Below are positions 1-12,025 of a stretch of 64,000 nt of DNA, in pieces (position 1 is the stretch's first letter; the number at the start of each line of letters is the position of its first letter). Below the pieces are notes generated by a model. It saw only the letters and a list, made by a program, of their open reading frames with translations. It did not search any database and was not told the origin of the DNA. Origin of the DNA: Marsupella aquatica (lineage: Eukaryota; Marchantiophyta); contig OZ316894.1 of NCBI GenBank assembly GCA_973895155.1, positions 21,390,001-21,454,000 on the forward strand. The letters run 5' to 3'. The translations under genes and the position numbers were made by a program.

Positions 1-338
1 TGGGAGTAGTTGAACAATTGCGGATGCGCTCTACTAGAATTACTGATTGCCCCTTGGTGAGCTTGCAGTCCACTGAGACAGTACTGACCACAGCTGGGGG
101 CGAGCAGACCTATGGACCTATGGCAGGATTGGCCAAGGCTGGACAGATTGTTGAGCAGGAAGGGACTGCTCAATCTACTGCTAAATAGCAATCATCGACT
201 ATCTCTTCTACCCTACAAAGAGATATTAGGGATTTGGTGGAGAGTGAGGAACCACAGCTTGGCCCTAAGTTGACAGGGAAGGAGAGACGTCGCATGCATT
301 GATTCCTGAAGAGTTACTGGAATTGTTTTGCATTTAGC

Positions 339-3314
339 ATGAAGGATTTGGGGACATTAAAGGGTCCTGGTATTCAGATTGAATTGGCTAGTGATGCGCC
401 AATCTTTCGTAGGCCATACCGTTACACTGACATGGAGAGAGCTCTGATTCAAAGTAGAAATCAAGATTTGTTGGAGGCTGGATTGGTGGAGATTTCATAT
501 GAGGAGTATGCATCTGCCACAGTGATGCCAGCCAAGAACGATGTGCATGGCAATTACACAGATAGGCGCATTTGTGGTGATTACAAACCCATTAATCGCC
601 AAACAAAATCTGATAGATATGCCATGCCCACACCTGAGGAGATCTTTGATGTTGTGGGGCATGCAAAGGTTTTTAGTTCATTGGATCTGAGGGCAGGGTA
701 CCACCAGCTTCCAATTAGGCATGCTGACAGGTCCAAGACAGCATTCTGGGGGATTGATTCTTATGGCGAGGATCGTTTGTATCAGTGGTTATTCTTACCA
801 TTTGGGTTGAAGAATGCACCAACTGAGTTCCAGAGAGTCATGGATCGAATCCTTGCAGGTTTGGATTTTGTCAGATGTTATATTGATGATATTTTGGTCT
901 ATTCTTCTACTGTGGAAGAACATCAGCAGCACTTGCAGATTGTGTTGGAGAGATTGAGAGCACATGGGTTGAAGCTCCATCTTAGCAAGTGTAAGTTCTT
1001 CCAAGACCAGATTGAGTATTTGGGCCACACTATATACCCAGGGGGATTGGGTGTACAGCAGACTAAAGTAGAGGCCATTACATAGATTCCTTGTCCTACT
1101 GATGTGAGTAGAGTTCGTGCATTCTTGGGATTGGCGAGCTACTACAAGAGGTATGTTAAAGGATTTAGCCAGCTTGCTAAACCTTTGACCATACTCACTA
1201 AGTTGGATCATGAATGGATTTGGGGTGATGACCAGGAGCATGCCTTTCAGGAGTTGAAGCAAAGGTTGGCATCATCCCCTATTTTGAGAAGACCCATTTT
1301 AGGCAGACCATTTCAGCTACACACTGATTGGAGTGGCGTAGGACTTGGAGCAGTGCTGACTCAGAAGGATGATGAGGGGAATGAGTTTGTTGTGGCTTAT
1401 GCCAGCAGATCAAACAATTCAGCAGAGGCTAAGTATAGCTCTTATGAGGGAGAGTGTTTGGCAACAGTGTGGGCTGTTGCACATTTTCGTTGCTACTTAT
1501 TTGGTAACCCCTTCACCTTGATCATTGATCATCAGCCTCTTAAGTGGTTAATGGAGTCTGACAAGCTTACAGGGAAGCTTGCACGATGGACATTGTTGTT
1601 ACAGGAGTATGATTTCCAGGTGGTGCATAGGCCTGGGAAAGTGAACTTGGATACAGATGGATTAAGCCGCAATCCATGTACTAGTCAGCAAGATGAGACT
1701 GGAGCCAGATGGCATGATGAGTCAGATAAGGAGATGGTGCCAGGATGGCATGCATCTGCCTTTCTTTGTTGGATGCCAGCATATAGTGGATCTGTGGACT
1801 CTACCTCATTGGATGGAGTGGATGAGGAGTCTTCAGATGTAGATGTTGGTGAGGTAACTTCTGGACAACAAGATATTCACAATGATGTGAGAATGTTGGA
1901 ATATCTGCGCAGTGGTTCTATTGTTGGCAATGTTGATGCCAAAGAACGTGACAGGGTTCTATAGAGAGCCAAGAGGTTTCGATGGGAGGAAAACCATCTT
2001 TTGAGAGTACTGCATGATGGCAGGGTGTTGGTGGTACCAAAACCATCACAACGAGTCCATTTGGTGCGACATGCACACGAGGAGTTGGGGCACTTTGGTG
2101 TGAAGCGCACTTATAGCTTGCTACAGACACAGTATTGGTGGCGTGGTATGCACACTCATGTCCAGCAGTTGATAGCTAAGTGTGTGGTATGTGATAGAGT
2201 GAGAGCATCATTTAATGCTCCCACTCCCCAGTTGCACCCGTTGCCGATCATGGGTTTGGGATATCGTTGGAGTTTGGATTTTGTTGGTCCATTACCTCTT
2301 ACCCAATGTCATAATCGGTATGTTTTGGTCATGGTGGAGCACTTCTCCAAGTGGATTGAGCTAGTGACATTGCCAGATAAAGCCAGTGGAGGAGTTGCTG
2401 CTACATTTTTGGATCGTGTACTCAGTCATTTTGGAGCACCAGTTGAGGTATTGACTGATCAGGGAACTGAGTTCCGTGGAGAGTTTGAGAATTTGTGTGA
2501 GCAAGCTCTGATTGATCATCGTACTACCTCTCGTGATCATCCTGAGGCAGATGGATTAGCTGAGAGAGTTGTGCAAACTGTGAAGAGAGGATTGCGTAAG
2601 TATGGCTTGCAGGTTGGTCATTTGGGAGATTGGGATCTCCAGCTACCTTGGTTAGCTATGGGCTACCATTTCAGTCGACAAGCATCACTTGCATCCTTCT
2701 CACCTTACTTTTTGCTCTATGGTAGAGAGCCAGATTTGCCAACAGCAATTCGTCGTGATGCTGCACCAATTGTGAACTTGGATGATCCTGATGTTTGGGC
2801 CAAGGTGTGTTCAGAGAGAGCACAGGTATTTCAGAGAGTAATGCCCATGACTTTTGACAACCTTGCCATTGCCCAACATCGTGATACTTTGAGGTATGCC
2901 ACTATTCGTGGAGGAGGTTATCGTGCAAGCATTCGACGATTTCATCCTGGTGATTATGTTTATTTGCAGCAGACAGCACCCACGACACTTGATGTGATCG
3001 TAGGCCGGACAATCTTACGTGTGCATGAAGTGTTGCCTTCTGGTGTCCTGATGTTGGAGGGATGCGATGGTATGGTTTGGAAGGATCATGTGCGCAACTG
3101 TGCACCATGTCACCTTCCCAACATTGATGGTACAGTAGATCCAAGCTTGGCACATGTTCGTGCTGGCTTGAAATGTATGTTGTGTGGATCTGCTCAAGGA
3201 GCAACTACTATGTTGATTTGTGATAAGTGTTCTAGAGGATGGCACATGTCATGTTTGACACCACCATTGCAGGTGATTCCTAGTGGATCATGGTTGTGTC
3301 CTCAGTGTCGGTGA
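339..3314 (+). pseudogene. Retrotransposon pol polyprotein (RT-RNase H-integrase-PHD), broken by two stops
   Basis: One reading frame runs from about 303 to 3314 and is interrupted only by TAG codons at 1083-1085 and 1962-1964. In both places the surrounding family pattern suggests the codon was Trp (TGG). Reverse transcriptase shows the YIDD active-site box near 890 and the FLPFGLKNAP motif before it. RNase H (about 1310-1670) shows HTDWS, the YEGE acidic box and DHQPLKWL. The integrase has an HHCC zinc site (about 2060-2200) and a D-D-E core with LDFVGP, LTDQGTEF and the E of AERV. The last 50 residues (about 3170-3311) form a C4HC3 PHD finger, with CMLC, CDKC, WHMSC and CPQC as ligand clusters. 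The first ATG (339) lies inside the polyprotein and is not its natural start. Confidence 0.9.
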
Positions 3315-3488
3315 AGCCGACTAGTTATCATTTGTGTTCTCTTGGCAGATATGGATTGCAGGTAGGTGATCGATGGGGCTCACTTGCACCCGGCCTCCTG
3401 ATCTTCACACCTAAAAAGGTGTATATCAACCTTGTAGAACTCATGGCTAGCTAGAGTTAGGGGACCTTATTTCCAGCTAGGGGGCGAT

Positions 3489-4093
3489 TGTGGGTTTTGG
3501 ACATGTGTGGACATGAGTTCCACTTGTATTCCATTCTCTTGTGTTTGTGATGTGGCAGTGTGACTATGTTTGGATGTATGTGACAAGCGATGTATGTTGT
3601 GTAGCGATGTGTATGCGCACGACAGCTGTCACCCCATTCTAGGTAGTGTTAGAGTGTATCGTACTATCTAGATCTGTATGTTTGGTATGTGTGCTATATG
3701 AGCCGATAAGGTTCCGTTAGGTTTGTGTGAGAGGGTACTTCTCACTTGTGAGGCATTGAAAGGTCATCTTTCAATGTTGAGCCTTGGAGAGAGAGGAGCT
3801 TGAGTGTGGCTATGGTGGCTATGAGCTCCGCTTGTGTAACATGGATTCCTTGAGTAGTGCAAGGTGCGTTGGCTTGACATACGTGTGTGATCGGATCGGT
3901 GCGGGATCGATGGGGTATTGTTGACCGGGATCGTTGTGCCGATTGTATGGAGATTATTGTGGGTTTTGGACATGTGTGGACATGAGTTCCACTTGTATTC
4001 CATTCTCTTGTGTTTGTGATGTGGTAGTGTGACTATGTTTGAATGTATGTAACAAGCGATGTATGTTGTGTAACGATGTGTATGCGCACGACA
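3489..4093 (+). repeat. LTR-like end with a 136-bp direct repeat (period 469 bp)
   Basis: 3489-3624 and 3958-4093 are nearly identical, both beginning TGTGGGTTTTGG and ending in ACGACA. A purine-rich stretch (CTAGGGGGCGAT) lies just before 3489, where a polypurine tract and the 3' LTR start are expected. The repeat could be the beginning of a second, truncated LTR in tandem, or an internal duplication within one LTR. The sequence between them (3625-3957) does not end in CA, so a clean LTR-LTR junction is not evident. Confidence 0.55.
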
Positions 4094-4933
4094 AATTTAA
4101 CACCTACCAATATTACACTAAACTATGCACTATCTCACTCTTGAGTATGTACACCTTATTGAGTATGTACAATACTCCCTATCATGGATCATGGAGGGAG
4201 GATCCTCCTTCATCCTTGTGCATTGTATTAGTGACCTCTCTTTTTTGTTTGCTTATCCCATTTCATTCTCTCTTACTTGGACATTGATGTGACTCTTTTT
4301 CATTCACAGTGAATTAATTTTATTTTGTTTTTATTCCTTTCTTTTACCAGATTTTTTTTTGTGTTGTGCCCTGCAAATTTGAAAGACTACCGGGCTATAA
4401 AAGGGCGCAACTGTTTATGATAGAAGTTAATGTCCTTAGTGAGTTTCTCTCTTTATAATTTTCAGGACAGTCAAGATTTGGTAATTGAAGCCACAATGGA
4501 CCGTAGTGTTGGACAAAGTGCTCCCATGGACCACCAAAATATGGTCCATGGGAGTCAGGGGTCATAACTTGATGGCTATGAATCCTAGAGTAATTTTTAG
4601 TTTTGCACCTGCAAGGCAACTATAGAAGGAGGAGACTAAAAAAACAACATAAACCCAGGTATTTCATACTAACACAATGGAAAAAAATGAAAAACAACAA
4701 ATACTAGCACAATGAAAATTAATCTAATGAAATTTACCCCTCCTCATTTTATGATGAAAAACTTAACCAAAATGGCCAAAAAGTTATTGTCACTTTGATG
4801 GAAGTTTAGCGTACTTGCTCCTCATGCATATGCCAAAACTAGAAATATTTGAATTTATGAATATCAAGTTATTACAATTAAACTCAAACTTTGGGGCCAG
4901 AGAGACATGACTTTGTGGTAACTCACTTGAGTA
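4094..4933. other. Non-coding stretch beside the retroelement
   Basis: AT-rich sequence with short homopolymer runs and a few small chance open frames. I see no protein family, RNA gene or ordered repeat here. Confidence 0.5.
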
Positions 4934-5330
4934 GAGATTAATAGGTTTTGGGTTCAACTATTGTGACTGACTCTTCCCTTGCTCTGGGGTTTTCACAGAT
5001 TTCCCCTAGAAAATTAACAAAAAAACAAAAACAAAAAAAACTCACCAACTTTGGTGACTGTGGTCCATGGGGATTGAACCTTGGAGTTAATGGGGTTCCA
5101 AATTACAAGATTTGGGTGCACTCATTATAAAACTTCTTCGAGATTAATAGGTCTTGGGTTCAACTATTGTGACTGACTCTTCCCTTGCTGTGGGGTTTTC
5201 ACAGATTTCCCCTAGAAAATTAACAAAAAAAACTCACCAACTTTGGTGACTGTGGTCCATGGGGATTGAACCTCGGAGTTCATGGGGTTCCAAATTACAA
5301 GATTTGGGTGCACTCATTATAAAACTTCTC
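4934..5330. repeat. Tandem duplication of about 200 bp
   Basis: 4934-5137 and 5140-5330 match almost base for base, from GAGATTAATAGG to the GCACTCATTATAAAACTTCT end. They differ mainly in the length of the A-rich CAAAAAC stretch near 5020. There is no coding potential; it looks like a recent local duplication. Confidence 0.85.
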
Positions 5331-5752
5331 CTCCACTAAAATTAGTAAAAACAGAAATCAAACAAAATTGCTAGGCCTTTAAGTGTACCAGGTCTTGTTA
5401 CCAGGCATTATGGACAGTAGTAACCCCTCAAAACTGGAAGATTCAGTTGCTCACGGTACTATGACACACAGTACTATGACACACAATGCCCTATAGGATA
5501 CACACCTTGTTTTGAGGAGGGAATTCTGCAGTAACCCATCAATCTTGGCATATGTAACTCAAGTACTAAAGTTTTACAGTAAAAAGCAAAATACCACAAC
5601 ATAAATTTGCCAGCAAATCTTTGCATGGCCTAAAATCCTGGCATCTTGACTTTATTTTGCTTTCTTTAAACAATATGGTATGACTTAATTTCAGGGGTTT
5701 AGTTTTTTTGTTTCTTTCCAAAACTTTCCCAGTTGTTTTTACGTAAGATAAA

Positions 5753-5857
5753 GTCCTGGTTATGAGTATTGTGGGTCATCATGTCCCCTCAACTTGGGCT
5801 AAAGCCCTTGTTTTGGGGGCACCATATCCCACAATCCCCTCTGATTATAACCAGGAC
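5753..5857. mobile_element. Foldback (MITE-like) element, 105 bp
   Basis: The ends are perfect 11-bp inverted repeats (GTCCTGGTTAT at 5753-5763, ATAACCAGGAC at 5847-5857). Pairing continues inward with ATTGTGGG against CCCACAAT and then an imperfect stem. The loop contains GGGCTAAAGCCC, itself a small palindrome. Related, more decayed pieces follow at about 6105-6180 and 6195-6270, sharing the GGGC...TTGGGCTAAAGC(C/T)CTTGTTTTGGGGGC core. A small non-autonomous DNA transposon family or a long-hairpin RNA source are both possible; nothing shows transposase. Confidence 0.6.
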
Positions 5858-6850
5858 GTTACCTTATTCTTTAATTCTCTCCAAGATTTTTCTCTTTGTA
5901 TATTTCTGACCTTATGGGAGCAAATGCCCACTGCAAAGAGCATTTTGAATTTTGCCTTTCACTTGTCCCCCACGTAAACAAAGTTAAATCTGAACTAGCA
6001 TGAGATTTGGGTTTGTCTTCAACTGTGAAGAAAGGACAAACATAATAAAAATAGTGTGAGTAAAAAATCTCTTAGGAATGAAAGTGTATTATGTTCTTTC
6101 TGCCAGGGCATTATGCACAATAATAGTCTCTCAAAACCTGGGCAAAATCCTGGTTTTGTGGGCATTATAATCCACAACACCTTGGAAACTTGTCTTTCTG
6201 GTTGGGCATTGTGGGCTATCATGCCTCCTGAAACTTGGGCTAAAGCTCTTGTTTTGGGGGCTATAAACCAGATCTTCTTGCACACTTGTCAAGCGATTGA
6301 TAAAGCATGTTGGACAATTTCCACCATTGATATGAAATATCAAATGGATGTGCATGAAAGGGTGACATGGATTTTTCTCAGAGTTTGTACATTACAAGAG
6401 TCTTTAAGTCACAACTGCCCATATGTAAGGGGAAAAGTCCAAAACTTCCTTTTTCCACATTCCATTCACTTCTTTCCTCCAAGGTGCAAGTCTGCTCCAC
6501 AGTTTTGGAAAAAAGTTACTCTGAATAGTGGAATTAAAATCCTACGGGTAACTGGAGATTGATGTTTATGAAATGGTCACTTGTATTATTCTTGAGAATA
6601 TTGCTGGATGGACCTCTAAAATTGAAAAATGTTATTTGATGGACCTAGTAAAATTCCATGAGATTTTTGGTACATTAATTTAAGGCCAATAAACAATCTG
6701 GATCACTTATGGGTTCATCAAGTAATATTTTTCATTTTAGGGTGGACCAAGTAACTCTCTATTTATAGGAATTCCTATCGCTGATGGGGTTCATCAATTA
6801 AGGCATTCAGTCTTGAGGTGGATCAAGTATCTCTCTATTTATAACAATGC

Positions 6851-7307
6851 GGATAGCTGATGGCATGGGGTTCATCAATTAACACTTTCAGTTTAGGGGT
6901 GGATAAAGTATCTCTCTTTTTCTTGGAGTTCTACATTTACAACAATCTGTAAGTGGACCTGTAAAAACTTGGATCCCTGTCTACAGTGTTGGCTCAAATG
7001 TTAACGGTGGTACTCATATATAGAGTCCCAGGTAACCATGGTCATTGCCTGGCACTGTGCCCATTGCCGCAATATTTATAACCTTGGGGATAGCTGATGG
7101 GGTTCATTAATAGACACTTTCAGTTTAGGGGTGAATATAGAGTATCTCTCTATTTCTCGGAGTTCTACATTTACAACAATCTCAAAGTGAACATGTAAAA
7201 ACTTGGATCGCTCTCTACAGTATTGGCTCAAATGTTAACCGTGGTACTCGTACATAGAGTCCGAGGTAACCATGGTCATAGCCTGGCACTGTGCCCATTG
7301 ACGCAAT
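6851..7307. repeat. Tandem duplication of about 220 bp (237-bp period)
   Basis: 6851-7073 and 7088-7307 share the series GGATAGCTGATGG, TTCAGTTTAGGGGTG, GTATCTCTCT, CTACATTTACAACAATCT and CCTGGCACTGTGCCCATTG. Shorter related units precede them (about 6700-6850, with GGGTTCATCAA and AAGTATCTCTCTATTTATA). The right copy abuts the CT-rich start of the next transcript. Confidence 0.85.
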
Positions 7308-7314
7308 CCGTTCG

Positions 7315-7390
7315 TCACTCTCTGTGCCTTTCTGCTCTGCTCTCTCCTCTGCTCTCTCCTCTGCTCTGCTCCTTCTCTGTTTTCCCATAG

Positions 7391-7422
<32 letters not shown>

Positions 7423-10400
7423 GGGTCGTGCGTATCGATCGCCAATTCCATGAAATGCTTCCTGAGAACGAGGGCGATGCTCTGATCGACACCCTGCAAG
7501 ACGCTTTCTAGCGAGAGACCCAACTTCCGTGGTGAGTATTGGAGAAAATCTCATCATGGTCGCGTTTTGTTGCGTATGTTGATAAAATGTCAGTCGCTCT
7601 TGTTCTCTGCACTATCCGTCCCGCGAGGCGTGCTTGTGATCGACTGTGTTGTTTCTAGTGGGTCGTCCGGATTAGCTCCCGGTGGGTTTTTTTTTCCCTC
7701 TGATTGATCTCTTTTCTTTGGTTTCGTGACCGTCAGTCTGTTGGATGCTACTTTGGATTTCGCTGCTTGACGTTGTGATTTTGTTGCGAGAGGGTAAGAG
7801 GGAGATGGCGGTGTATGGAGTTCGGGAAGTTGTGGGGAAGGGAGTTGTGACGGCGTTTGAATTGCATTTGGAGACCGGTTTCAGTAAGAATTCTTGCGCT
7901 GAGAGTCTGTTTGAAGGGGACGTGTGTGTCTTCCTTCACGGTCTTCTTTCGAGTGAGGGACTGGTCTGTTTGAGTGACTGACTACATAGCGAGTTGGACT
8001 TAATTGCCAAGTCCAAAGAGGAACCTGTTGCAAAGATATTTTTGTGCTTTTCGGAGATGAGATAAACCTGTTTTTATTAAGGTTTGGATGACACTCATGA
8101 AGTCTCCATATCATCCCACTCTTCATCGTGATCTGTTTCTTTCCCAAAGTCCTCCTCTCTTGTTATAACCGTAAACATTGCGCTCATGGGAATTCATTCT
8201 GCAATTCAGGAAAGCTCAACCGATCGGCACAGCTGTCCGCACTCGACCCGGTAAGTATTATTCTGGACTTTGATCAATTGTTCAACCTTCAGTCTCTCAG
8301 GTGAATTCAGAGAGAGGTTTCGAGGCTGGGTTCGAAAAGAGCTAGACGATACAGTAGTGAGAATCCAGGGCTGGGGAGGGAAAGGATATCAGGGAAAAAC
8401 GAAGAACGCTGAGAGATTTAGATACCAAGGATCTGTGGGAGAAGGAGACAGTAAATTCTGTGACGCTAGAGGAATTCTGGTAGGGAAACACAACTTCAGA
8501 AAGGAATAACAAAGGTGGAAATCGATTTGTAGGTGAGAAGAGAAACCAGTAAGAGCTTTCTACCCTCAAAAGCTTTGCATCAATATCTGGGGCATAGGCT
8601 TCCAATGTCCTGGCGGGCTGGGCTGGGGACTTCTCTTTTACGAAGCTGGAAGTCTGGAAAGCTTTGTGATTTTTGTTTGCGCATACTCAGCCGTGTAGGA
8701 GTGCAGCTGAATACCATGATGTCTCGGTTGTCGATCCCGCTGGTTGGCTTGCTGGTATTCTATACCCTGATGGTCTCTTGGGCGGCTCTTCGACTAGAGA
8801 CATCCGAATATACTGTTTGATGAGGACGATGATTATGAAATTCGATTGTACAAGTAGACCGTTTGGGCGGTAGCGAAGTTGACGACGTGTCCTTCAGTCA
8901 TGCCACGGTTCTTGGACTTCAGAAGTATCTCTCTCGTTCATCATCGATCGTAGTCTTCTTGGTGATACATTTGTCCTCCTTTTAGTTTTTTAGTCAGAAA
9001 ATTTGTGCCGACCAACTACAATGCAGTATAGTGTATAGCTGTTGTTCAAGTGATACGAGCTTGCCTCCCAGATGCCTGTTTTTTTGTCTCATTGTCCACG
9101 GGTTGGTTTCTGCAAATCCAATCTTCCCTGTTGGGAGAGGCGAATTGAAACTTTTCTAAGCTGACCTTTATTGTGTTGTTGACAAGGGCGCTTTTGACCA
9201 GTCGTGATTGCAACTGTATGCTAGCCATGCTGAAGCAATCGGTACCTAGATAGGACCCATGGCCAATACCTCTTGATCAGGAGATCAAAGTGATTTTAAT
9301 TATTCATCATTGAGCACATCTTCTTTGGGTGTTCCTGGAACGTTTTGGAACAGGATGCCCAACCCTTTCCTTATTTCAGGTGTCTCGTTGCTATAAAGTA
9401 GCACAACAGTGAGGTTATATATATTGCTTTGGTGCAGCGTGTTGTTGCATAGTGAGAGTTAGCACCAATACCAGCATAAAGTAGCGTAGATTACCTCCCA
9501 AAGGTGCTTCTGCTCCACTCCCTGCATGATATCTTTTGTTTCATGTTTGCTCCGCTAAGCCTACCTCTCATCCCTGCAGACAGCATCTCTAAAAGCTGAG
9601 AGCCCACTTAACAGTCACAATGGGCTTTGAGCCAAGCTATTTTACAGTGGCATCCATTCAAAAAATGATTAGATCGACTTATTTCTAAACCACTATTTCC
9701 TTGCCATGTCTTTCTCTCTCGCCCTCTACAGAAATCTACTTGTAGCTACAGTGTGTCTTCCCTCTTATTTGAAAACTATGGTCTAGTGGCAGTAAACGAT
9801 TGGTCAATGCCGAACCTGTGAATTGTCGTTCTCTGACCACACGACCCGTTGTGTTCATTGGATATTTTCATCATCCAAGGTTGAATCGTGCCATCTTCTC
9901 ATGAGTTAGGTCATGGATGATCGATACCAAGATTAGCTCCTCACCAGGAGTATCGACTGGTCACTTGTTCATGTACACCCTAAACCCCAACACCAGGAAT
10001 AGAAGTGAGTCAAAGTGAGGACAAAGTGTTCAGAGCCTTTCATGGTTTTGTCACTGCATATAGAAAGTTGAAGTGGCAGACCAAAGCAATCAACGGCTGT
10101 TGAGACCCATTTGAACGTTTGTCTCCTGCCGATTTAAGTTGACAGCAAACACGGAACTTTGGAATGGTTGATTAGAACTGAAAGTGACAAGAGCTCAAAA
10201 CAATAAATCTGGATCTACCGGATCATGCTATACAGCTATCTCTCGTCTTAGAATTGTGTATCGCAAGGCAGTTATCGGGGTGGGGATGAAACTGAAGAAA
10301 GAGAGGGAGAATCTTTGCCTTATCCTGAGATTTTTGTACAGGGTGACAGCAGACGGAGGGCGGCCAATTTTATCACACATGTGAATTCTCGGTGGATGAA

Positions 10401-10590
10401 TCGCTGTAGCAATGGATAGTGGTTCAAGCCAGGTTTTCTTCTATCACTTATCTGCTGCATTTTCTTCTGGTAGCCCTTCTTTGACTGCCTATTTTGTATA
10501 AAGGAAATTTGATTTTTTAATCTCTCGTTCAAGTCTCTCCCACATGACAGACGCTTCCTGGTGATTGATTTCTTTCTTTTGAACCAACTG
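7315..10590 (+). other. Probable 5' exons and introns of the gene ending at 12025
   Basis: A leader-like stretch ends at a strong donor (GTGAGT after 7532), and a 41-base piece at about 8212-8252 is bounded by a CAG acceptor and a GTAAGT donor. These two join in phase, but the frame has a TAG in the first piece, so they may be untranslated. A second possible reading near 8700-8818 has a hydrophobic run (SIPLVGLLVFYTLMVSW) followed by a stop. I could not connect these to the downstream coding exons with confidence. The rest is intron-like with no other recognisable gene. Confidence 0.35.
7391..7417 (+). repeat. (CT)n microsatellite in a CT-rich leader
   Basis: An uninterrupted CT run of about 27 bases in a pyrimidine-rich stretch (7315-7420). 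Pyrimidine-rich tracts like this are common in plant 5' untranslated leaders, and it lies just upstream of a good splice donor at 7533. Confidence 0.8.
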
Positions 10591-12025
10591 ATGGAGCCCT
10601 TCGTTCTAACGAGGATTGATGGATTGCAGGAGTCAAGGGCGGTTGATTATCCATTTCAGAACACATATGCTCAACGAGTTCAGCCCAACAATTCGTCTTT
10701 GAATAATTCCTCTCTGAAATTTGAATCAGGTGACACTCTCATTTATTCATCATCTTTAACAGCGTTCATGTCAAGTTAAGCCATTGCGCTCACATGGTGG
10801 TAATTACATGCGTAGCATTGTCATGCTGCAGTCATGGGTAAGCAAAGTTTGCGACTGACTGGTGAACCGGCTGACGCTTGCACACAGATTCTCCAATTCT
10901 AGATGAAACGATTGAGATTGTTAAAGACAAAGTCTGGAGTTTCCGTTCAGGTAATTAACAGTTACCCTGTCCGTCCAGTCGTGGGAAGGGATGGATTGCT
11001 AGTTTATTCTGAATAGCTCCCAATGTATTGAGGCAAAGAGAATTTGAGTGGTGCGATTGGAACTTTTGCGTATCTTGCCAGTACTTTTCCAGGAAAGTTT
11101 ATTGAACCTCGCACCATCTCAACGTAAGTATGGACACAGCTTAATGCAAAGCGTGAAGTTCATGTCCCTCTCTATCAATTCGCTATCATATACAGAGATT
11201 GAAATACAGATATCAATCTCTGTATCTCATACTGGACCTAGATTAAGGGGCCATTTGCTATACACTTCACATTATTGATCGAGATTGGTCTTGCTTCTGA
11301 TGTTTCCCATTTGTGTCTTGCAACAGCATTAAGGGCTGCAGCTGAAGCACTCGTCAATTTTGGGTTACCCCCGCAGGTGGTGGGTTATGAGTATCCATAC
11401 CTACTATTCTCGTTTGATAATATTTTTGTTTGATATGAAGTGCTTCTTTAACTCATTTCTCCGCCTTTCGCTGGTGGTGCAAGGAGGGATTTTTTGCATA
11501 CTCCACTGCCCTGTTGTTGAGTGCATTCTTTGGACAATCTACATGAATGTTTCATTCATGTCACAACTAAGGTATGCCACAGACCTTAATGGTCAACTCA
11601 GATCAGTCCCTTTAGGAGAAGATGACAAATTGGCAGAGAAAAATGAGGGAGAAGCTGCTCTTCAGAAAGTCGCCGAAGACGAGTTGGTTGCAAAATCCTC
11701 CAGTAGCAGATCAACAGAGGATGGGTGGACGCATCGCACCGGGGAGGGAAGCAGGCTGGTGCCACGTCCCGATGACGACGATGATACCGATCATGCCTTT
11801 GCAGAGGCTGTTCGAAAGGAAAAACGTAAGTCGCTCTGCTTCATCAGTGGTGTCCTGCTTTTATTACAGAGCGGTGAAATTAGCTTCATATTGTTGTGGT
11901 TATTGAAGGGACGCCAATGATCAATTTCAGAGCTGACATCCACATTTCTGTTTGGATCAGAGGAGCGAAAGTCGTTGACAAGGACTTATGATGTGGATGA
12001 AGACGAGGATGGGAGGGGCAACTGA
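10591..12025 (+). CDS. Unrecognised protein with acidic C-terminus (six phase-matched exons)
   Basis: I do not recognise the family. Exons 10630-10729 (or from an in-frame ATG at 10591), 10888-10950, 11082-11123, 11327-11390, 11572-11825 and 11961-12025 join with consistent phase at GT-AG junctions and end in TGA. This gives 195 residues, or 208 with the ATG. The first half has an Asn/Ser-rich stretch, then helical sequence with SPILDETIEIVKDKV, LFQESLLNLAPSQ and LRAAAEALVNFGLPPQ. The second half is charged and looks disordered, with a DDDDDTDHAFAEAVRKEK run and the end DVDEDEDGRGN. No membrane segment or signal peptide is seen in this part. The true start may lie in upstream exons. The strict phase agreement over five introns makes a real gene likely; function is unknown. 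Confidence 0.65.

Larger units (their letters stand above)
1..4093 (+). mobile_element. Degenerate Ty3/gypsy LTR retrotransposon, 3' two thirds
   Basis: The segment carries, in order, reverse transcriptase, RNase H, a zinc-binding integrase with a DDE core, a PHD finger, a short non-coding stretch, a purine-rich tract just before 3489 and an LTR-like repeated end. This order (RT-RNaseH-INT) is that of Ty3/gypsy elements. The left part, 1-338, should be the gag/protease end, but only short open pieces remain and the frame shifts near 300, just before the RT region. The 5' LTR and primer-binding site lie outside the window, so age and target-site duplication cannot be judged. Two in-frame stops in pol show the copy is not autonomous. 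Confidence 0.9.

Noticed and set aside
7462-7501. Short coding-like stretch (MLPENEGDALIDTLQDAF) at the 5' end of the unknown gene
   Set aside because: It hits a TAG before the donor at 7533, so it cannot extend in frame into the next candidate exon; kept only as possible leader sequence.
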